Source of the DNA: Candidatus Peregrinibacteria bacterium
GTDB taxonomy: Bacteria > Patescibacteriota > Gracilibacteria > UBA1369 > LOWO2-01-FULL-3
DNA length: 5,897 bases
Reading direction: 5' to 3'
Assembly (NCBI GenBank): GCA_007133095.1
Contig: SLNK01000022.1
Span: 1 to 5,897 of the forward strand
The notes below the pieces were generated by a model, which searched no databases, was not told the origin of the DNA, and saw only the letters and a program-made list of their open reading frames with translations. A program made the translations under genes and the position numbers. Positions 4,882 through 5,897 of this stretch are shown piece by piece; within the stretch, counting starts at the first letter, position 1; each line of letters begins with the position of its first letter.

Positions 4882-5897
4882 ATGACAGACGCAACGCGAA
4901 AAAACATCATAGACCTGATAAAGAGGAGTTCAAAGATTCTGGTACTGCCCTCATCTCCGCCGGACGGTGACTCTTTGGGGAGCGCGATAGCGCTTTATTT
5001 GGTACTCAAAAAGATGAACAAAGAAGTGACCGTTTTGTGTGCGGATCCGATTCCGGAGCTGTACGACTTTTTGCCCAATATACAGGTAATAGGGGACAAG
5101 CTTACATCTTCCAGCGATTTTATAATAACTTTGGATTGTCGTAGAAATAAAATAGAAACCATAAAAAGTTCTGTCGAAAACGATAAAGTAAACATAATCA
5201 TAACTCCGGCCGACGGCCAAATTTCCGAACAGGATATTTCTTTCACAAAGGGGAAGGTGGAATACGATTTGATAATAACCGTTGATACGGCGGAACTGGG
5301 ACAATTGAGAGATATTTACGAAAAAAATATCGAACTTTTTCATCAAATCCCGGTGATAAACATAGATCACCACATATCAAACACGCACTTTGGAAAAATA
5401 AATTATGTCGATATGATGGCGTCCTCCGCAACCGAGCTTTTAGTGCCTTTGATAGAAGATTTAGGCAGAGAGGAGGGGAAGGAGCTGATGGATGAAGACG
5501 TCGCGACACTGCTTTTGACGGGAATAATAACCGACACGGGAAGTTTTCAGAACGCTAATACAACGCCCAAATCATTTGAATGCGCATCCGAGCTGATAGC
5601 ATACGGAGCTAGACAGCAAGAAATAATTCAATACATTTACAAGACAAAGCAGCTCAGCCAATTGAAATTGTGGGGCAGAGTTCTTTCAAAAATTCAAACC
5701 GATGCGCAGCACAGACTTGTGTGGTCAACCGTAAGTCAGCAGGATTTTAGAGATACCGGAAGTATTGAAGACGAAACCGGAGATATAATCGATGAGTTGA
5801 TGACAAACGCGCCCGGAGCGGAAATAATTCTTTTGATAAAGGAAAAGAAGGACGGAATTATATCGGTAAGCATAAGAACGACAACTCCGGCAATAGA
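4882..5897 (+). CDS. DHH-family phosphoesterase, NrnA-like (partial, 3' end cut)
   Basis: 338 codons are visible before the window ends, with no stop. DHH/DHHA1 proteins of this type hydrolyse nanoRNA, pAp or cyclic dinucleotides; the substrate here cannot be told from sequence. Motif I is PPDGDSLGS (26-34), a motif II VDT has Asp135, motif III is IDHH (161-164) and motif IV is TGIITDTG (213-220, Asp218). The DHHA1 part begins around 275 and is incomplete. Two oddities stand out. The histidine that normally precedes motif I by four residues (HxxPDxD) is Ser24. About 50 extra residues lie between motifs I and III, including a second motif-II-like DFIITLDC (79-86) before DLIITVDT (129-136). The start ATG at 4882 lies 17 nt after the predicted P2 start site, without a Shine-Dalgarno site. 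It is transcribed apart from the upstream operon. Confidence 0.88.
   Translation, partial: MTDATRKNIIDLIKRSSKILVLPSSPPDGDSLGSAIALYLVLKKMNKEVTVLCADPIPELYDFLPNIQVIGDKLTSSSDFIITLDCRRNKIETIKSSVENDKVNIIITPADGQISEQDISFTKGKVEYDLIITVDTAELGQLRDIYEKNIELFHQIPVINIDHHISNTHFGKINYVDMMASSATELLVPLIEDLGREEGKELMDEDVATLLLTGIITDTGSFQNANTTPKSFECASELIAYGARQQEIIQYIYKTKQLSQLKLWGRVLSKIQTDAQHRLVWSTVSQQDFRDTGSIEDETGDIIDELMTNAPGAEIILLIKEKKDGIISVSIRTTTPAI

Noticed and set aside
4951..5373. Minus-strand open frame (140 codons) opposite the DHH gene
   Set aside because: The plus strand encodes clear DHH motifs through the whole region; the minus-strand product has no recognisable features.

Overview
This window is a compact, AT-rich bacterial segment with short spacers. 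It carries ribosomal protein, tRNA-modification, DNA-repair, cell-surface and DHH-phosphoesterase genes. The best guess for the host is a Patescibacteria (CPR) type organism. The grounds are a secreted S-layer-homology protein whose second SLH repeat carries a cysteine pair, an NrnA-like DHH protein with an extra segment between its motifs, and the lack of a clear Shine-Dalgarno site at every start. This assignment is inference; a Gram-positive lineage cannot be excluded from the sequence alone. All four visible stop codons are TAA, and no in-frame TGA was seen, so nothing points to a recoded genetic code.

Layout: (1) Positions 1-768, minus strand: a near-consensus promoter (740-768), a leader of about 130 nt that can fold into mutually exclusive antiterminator and terminator hairpins, rplJ (66-602), then the first codons of rplL (1-26, cut by the window edge). 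(2) Positions 762-4763, plus strand: a promoter sharing its -35 region with the rplJ promoter, then miaA (797-1714), recJ (1747-3414) and an SLH-domain secreted protein (3426-4715). The gaps are 32 and 11 nt, so this looks like one operon, and it ends in a strong intrinsic terminator (4722-4763). (3) Positions 4776-5897, plus strand: two tandem sigma70-type promoters and a DHH-family phosphoesterase gene (from 4882) that runs off the window.

How the parts work together: rplJ and rplL make the L10 and L7/L12 stalk, and the leader looks like a feedback attenuator for it. MiaA modifies tRNA A37 and RecJ degrades single-stranded DNA during repair. The SLH protein is probably exported to the cell surface. 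The last gene is likely a small-nucleotide or cyclic-dinucleotide/nanoRNA phosphoesterase. The most notable signals are regulatory: the L10-type attenuator, the back-to-back promoters built around one shared -35 core with a predicted leaderless miaA mRNA, and the altered motif I and duplicated motif-II-like segment of the terminal DHH protein. No mobile element, CRISPR array, tRNA or rRNA was seen.
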